From contig JBMNOI010000150.1 of NCBI GenBank assembly GCA_050942995.1, positions 1 through 8,093 on the forward strand: a stretch of 8,093 nt of DNA. Direction: 5' to 3'. This DNA comes from JBMNOI01 sp050942995. GTDB lineage: Bacteria > Chloroflexota > Anaerolineae > UBA1429. The translations under genes and the position numbers were made by a program. Position 1 is the stretch's first letter; the number at the start of each line of letters is the position of its first letter. The notes under the pieces were generated by a model. The model was not told the origin of the DNA. It saw only the letters and a program-made list of their open reading frames with translations, and did no database searches. Below are positions 6,667-8,093 of this stretch, piece by piece.

Positions 6667-7668
6667 ATGCCGAGACCTGTTACGTTGTTTACGGGACAAT
6701 GGGCCGACCTCCCGCTGGAAGTGCTGGCCGAAAAGGCCGCCAGTTGGGGCTATGATGGCCTGGAACTGGCCTGCTGGGGCGACCACTTTGAGGTCGACAA
6801 GGCTCTGGAAAGCGACGCCTATGTGCGTGGCCGTCGCGAGCTCCTGGAGAAATATGGCCTGAACTGCTGGGCCATCAGTGCCCACCTCGTGGGCCAGTGT
6901 GTATGCGACGATCCCATCGATGAGCGCCACAAGGGCATCCTGCCGCCGTACGTCTGGGGCGACGGCGATCCTGAAGGGGTGCGTCAACGCGCCGCCGAGG
7001 AGATCAAGAACACGGCGCGCGCCGCAGCGGCGTTCGGCGTCAAGGTGGTGCCCGGGTTCACCGGCTCCAGCATCTGGAAGTACTTTTACTTCTTCCCACC
7101 CACCGGCGACGATATGATCGACGCGGGATACAAGGACTTTGCCGATCGCTGGAACCCGATCCTGGACGTGTTCGATGAGGTCGGTGTACGCTTTGCGCTG
7201 GAGGTACACCCCACCGAGATCGCCTACGACATCGTTACCGCCAAGCGTGTCCTGGAAGCGCTGAATCATCGCGAGGCCTTTGGGTTCAACTTTGACCCCA
7301 GCCACCTGGTGTGGCAGCAGGTCGATCCGGCGCGCTTTATCCAAGAGTTCCCCGATCGCATCTATCACGCGCACGTCAAGGACGCCGCGGTGACCCTGGA
7401 CGGCTACTCCGGCATCCTCTCGTCGCACCTGGGCTTTGGCGCGCCCCATCGCGGATGGGATTTCCGTTCGCCGGGCCATGGTGATGTGAACTTTGAAGAG
7501 GTCATCCGCGAGCTGAACCGCATCGGCTATGACGGCCCGCTGTCAGTCGAGTGGGAAGATTCGGGGATGGACCGCGAGTTCGGCGCCAAAGAGTCGGTCG
7601 ACTTTGTCCGCAAGGTGGACTTTCCTGCCTCTGCGCTGGCCTTTGACGCCGCGTTCGAGAAAAAATAA
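6667..7668 (+). CDS. Sugar phosphate isomerase/epimerase-type TIM barrel (AP endonuclease 2 family, PF01261)
   Basis: Protein of 333 residues with the xylose-isomerase-like TIM barrel, cytoplasmic. It begins LFTGQWADLPLEVLAEKAASWGYDGLELACWGDHFEV, the usual first strand and helix of this family. The expected divalent-metal ligands are all visible: Glu179 in FALEVHP, Asp210 in NFDPSH, His236 in YHAHVKD and Glu295 in SVEWED. GHGDVNFEEVIRELNRIGYDGPLSVE is the standard C-terminal signature. Enzymes of this family isomerise, epimerise or, in some keto-sugar pathways, promote elimination of oxidised sugars. Compared with minimal members of about 270-290 residues it has extra loops, for instance WKYFYFFPPTGDDMIDAGYKDF around residues 137-158. 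It is the last gene of the unit and is followed by a strong terminator. Pairing with a Gfo/Idh/MocA oxidoreductase is a recurrent arrangement in inositol and unusual-sugar catabolism. Confidence 0.92.
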   Translation: MPRPVTLFTGQWADLPLEVLAEKAASWGYDGLELACWGDHFEVDKALESDAYVRGRRELLEKYGLNCWAISAHLVGQCVCDDPIDERHKGILPPYVWGDGDPEGVRQRAAEEIKNTARAAAAFGVKVVPGFTGSSIWKYFYFFPPTGDDMIDAGYKDFADRWNPILDVFDEVGVRFALEVHPTEIAYDIVTAKRVLEALNHREAFGFNFDPSHLVWQQVDPARFIQEFPDRIYHAHVKDAAVTLDGYSGILSSHLGFGAPHRGWDFRSPGHGDVNFEEVIRELNRIGYDGPLSVEWEDSGMDREFGAKESVDFVRKVDFPASALAFDAAFEKK

Positions 7669-7686
7669 GCCGCCTGTTGCATGTCG

Positions 7687-7723
7687 CCGGGCCGCCTGGT
7701 ATTCAGGCGGCCCGGTTGCTTTT
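7687..7723 (+). terminator. Intrinsic terminator after the isomerase gene
   Basis: A perfect 12-bp GC-rich stem (7687-7698 with 7704-7715) with a 5-nt loop GTATT is followed by TTGCTTTT (7716-7723). It begins 18 nt after the TAA and closes the two-gene unit. Confidence 0.88.
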
Positions 7724-7875
7724 CGGGCAGATGGCTCTGCACCGCCCGGATACCGCTTCTCCCCCAAAGGGTGCTCCCCTCCGACCCGCCACACAAGACG
7801 CCCCACCCGTTATGTCGATATTCCTCGAGACGGCGCATCATCATCTTGACCCAATTCGTCACGTTATAAAGCAGA
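7724..7875. other. Intergenic stretch without a supported gene
   Basis: The non-coding gap between the isomerase and the next gene runs from 7669 to 7964. It contains the terminator at 7687-7723, this stretch, the promoter at 7876-7906 and a leader. Frames crossing this stretch are short and lack ribosome-binding sites or recognisable motifs. A TTGACC at 7846-7851 and a TTATAA at 7864-7869 are only 12 nt apart, too close for a standard promoter. Confidence 0.5.
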
Positions 7876-7906
7876 TTTACACATTATGGGCTAATTGTGG
7901 TACAAT
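7876..7906 (+). promoter_or_regulatory. Putative extended -10 promoter with an operator-like palindrome
   Basis: TACAAT (7901-7906) is preceded directly by TGG, giving an extended -10 (TGN). TTTACA (7876-7881, 5 of 6) lies 19 nt upstream, longer than ideal but tolerated with an extended -10. Transcription would start near 7913, about 50 nt before the ATG at 7965. The palindrome ATTGT-GGT-ACAAT (7894-7906) covers the -10 and could be a repressor site. The 8-mer ACAATAGG also occurs at the -10 of the promoter at 5308-5336. Confidence 0.5.
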
Positions 7907-7964
7907 AGGGCCCTCTGCTTATTGATACCTATGGCGACTGCATCTTGATTTCGTGATTCACACA

Positions 7965-8093
7965 ATGAGCCGTAAGCAGAAAAAAACCACGCATTCAGGG
8001 GCTTTCTATGCTCCGATGGAACGCTACATTGTACCGGCCCGACAGGAGCATATGGTTGCCACTGTAAGGCGCCCGGTTCCCCACCTCATGATG
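7965..8093 (+). CDS. Start of an unrecognised gene, cut by the right edge
   Basis: An open frame of 43 codons begins with ATG at 7965 and is still open at the window end. It reads MSRKQKKTTHSGAFYAPM, then a basic stretch with several Met (at residues 18, 30, 42 and 43). Its N-terminus is strongly basic and not a signal peptide. Support is indirect: a plausible promoter about 50 nt upstream, and an open frame to the edge. Against it, there is no good Shine-Dalgarno sequence before 7965, and G/C at third positions (about 25 of 42 codons by hand count) is lower than in the neighbouring genes. An alternative start at 8052 has AGGAG only 3 nt upstream. I do not recognise the protein; the start and even the reading frame are provisional. 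Confidence 0.35.
   Translation, partial: MSRKQKKTTHSGAFYAPMERYIVPARQEHMVATVRRPVPHLMM

Noticed and set aside
6574..7479. 301-codon open frame on the minus strand
   Set aside because: Antisense to the isomerase gene, whose metal ligands and signatures are complete in the plus frame.
7846..7869. TTGACC followed by TTATAA as a promoter
   Set aside because: The spacer is only 12 nt; the pair at 7876-7906 with an extended -10 is better.
7931..7948. Five-codon frame MATAS upstream of the last gene
   Set aside because: Too short and without a ribosome-binding site.

Overview
The window is GC-rich bacterial DNA (strong G/C preference at third codon positions, Shine-Dalgarno-led starts, intrinsic-terminator-like hairpins). 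It carries five complete or nearly complete enzyme genes of soluble carbon and small-molecule metabolism, one amidase, and the start of a gene I do not recognise. No rRNA, tRNA, CRISPR, transposase, phage gene or transporter was seen. The mix of families (UroD-like protein, Gfo/Idh/MocA oxidoreductase, AP-endonuclease-2-type sugar isomerase, PF12831-type flavoprotein) is common in free-living sugar-degrading bacteria. A Chloroflexota-like or similar environmental lineage is possible, but the sequence alone does not fix the taxon.

Layout. Positions 1-886 (+) hold a transaldolase-superfamily gene cut by the left edge. A strong hairpin (920-963) separates it from an FAD-dependent oxidoreductase (1011-2396, +). 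A perfect 16-bp inverted repeat (2405-2439) lies between that gene and a convergent amidase on the minus strand (2542-4047). The amidase is divergent from a UroD-family gene (4195-5289, +), with closely packed putative promoters between them. A good sigma-70-type promoter (TTGACA, 17 nt, CACAAT) then drives a two-gene unit: a Gfo/Idh/MocA oxidoreductase (5394-6587) and a TIM-barrel sugar isomerase/epimerase (6667-7668). A textbook intrinsic terminator (7687-7723) closes it. A new promoter near 7876-7906 precedes an open frame that runs off the right edge (7965 onward).

How the genes may work together. The Gfo/Idh/MocA plus TIM-barrel pair is the clearest functional unit. Such pairs oxidise a sugar or polyol to a keto-sugar and then isomerise, epimerise or cleave it. 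The transaldolase-like protein could act on a later sugar phosphate. The flavoprotein, UroD-like protein and amidase have no assignable substrate. The most notable molecular detail is in the transaldolase-like protein: the position of the catalytic acid Glu of classical transaldolases appears to be Gln, as in fructose-6-phosphate aldolases. The UroD-like protein keeps an H-C-C-G-N metal-site motif but has Asn where corrinoid methyltransferases have their third zinc Cys. The flavoprotein has a four-Cys segment not explained by its FAD fold. I did not find a clearly new multi-gene system; the best leads are these unusual active sites and the unassigned catabolic context.
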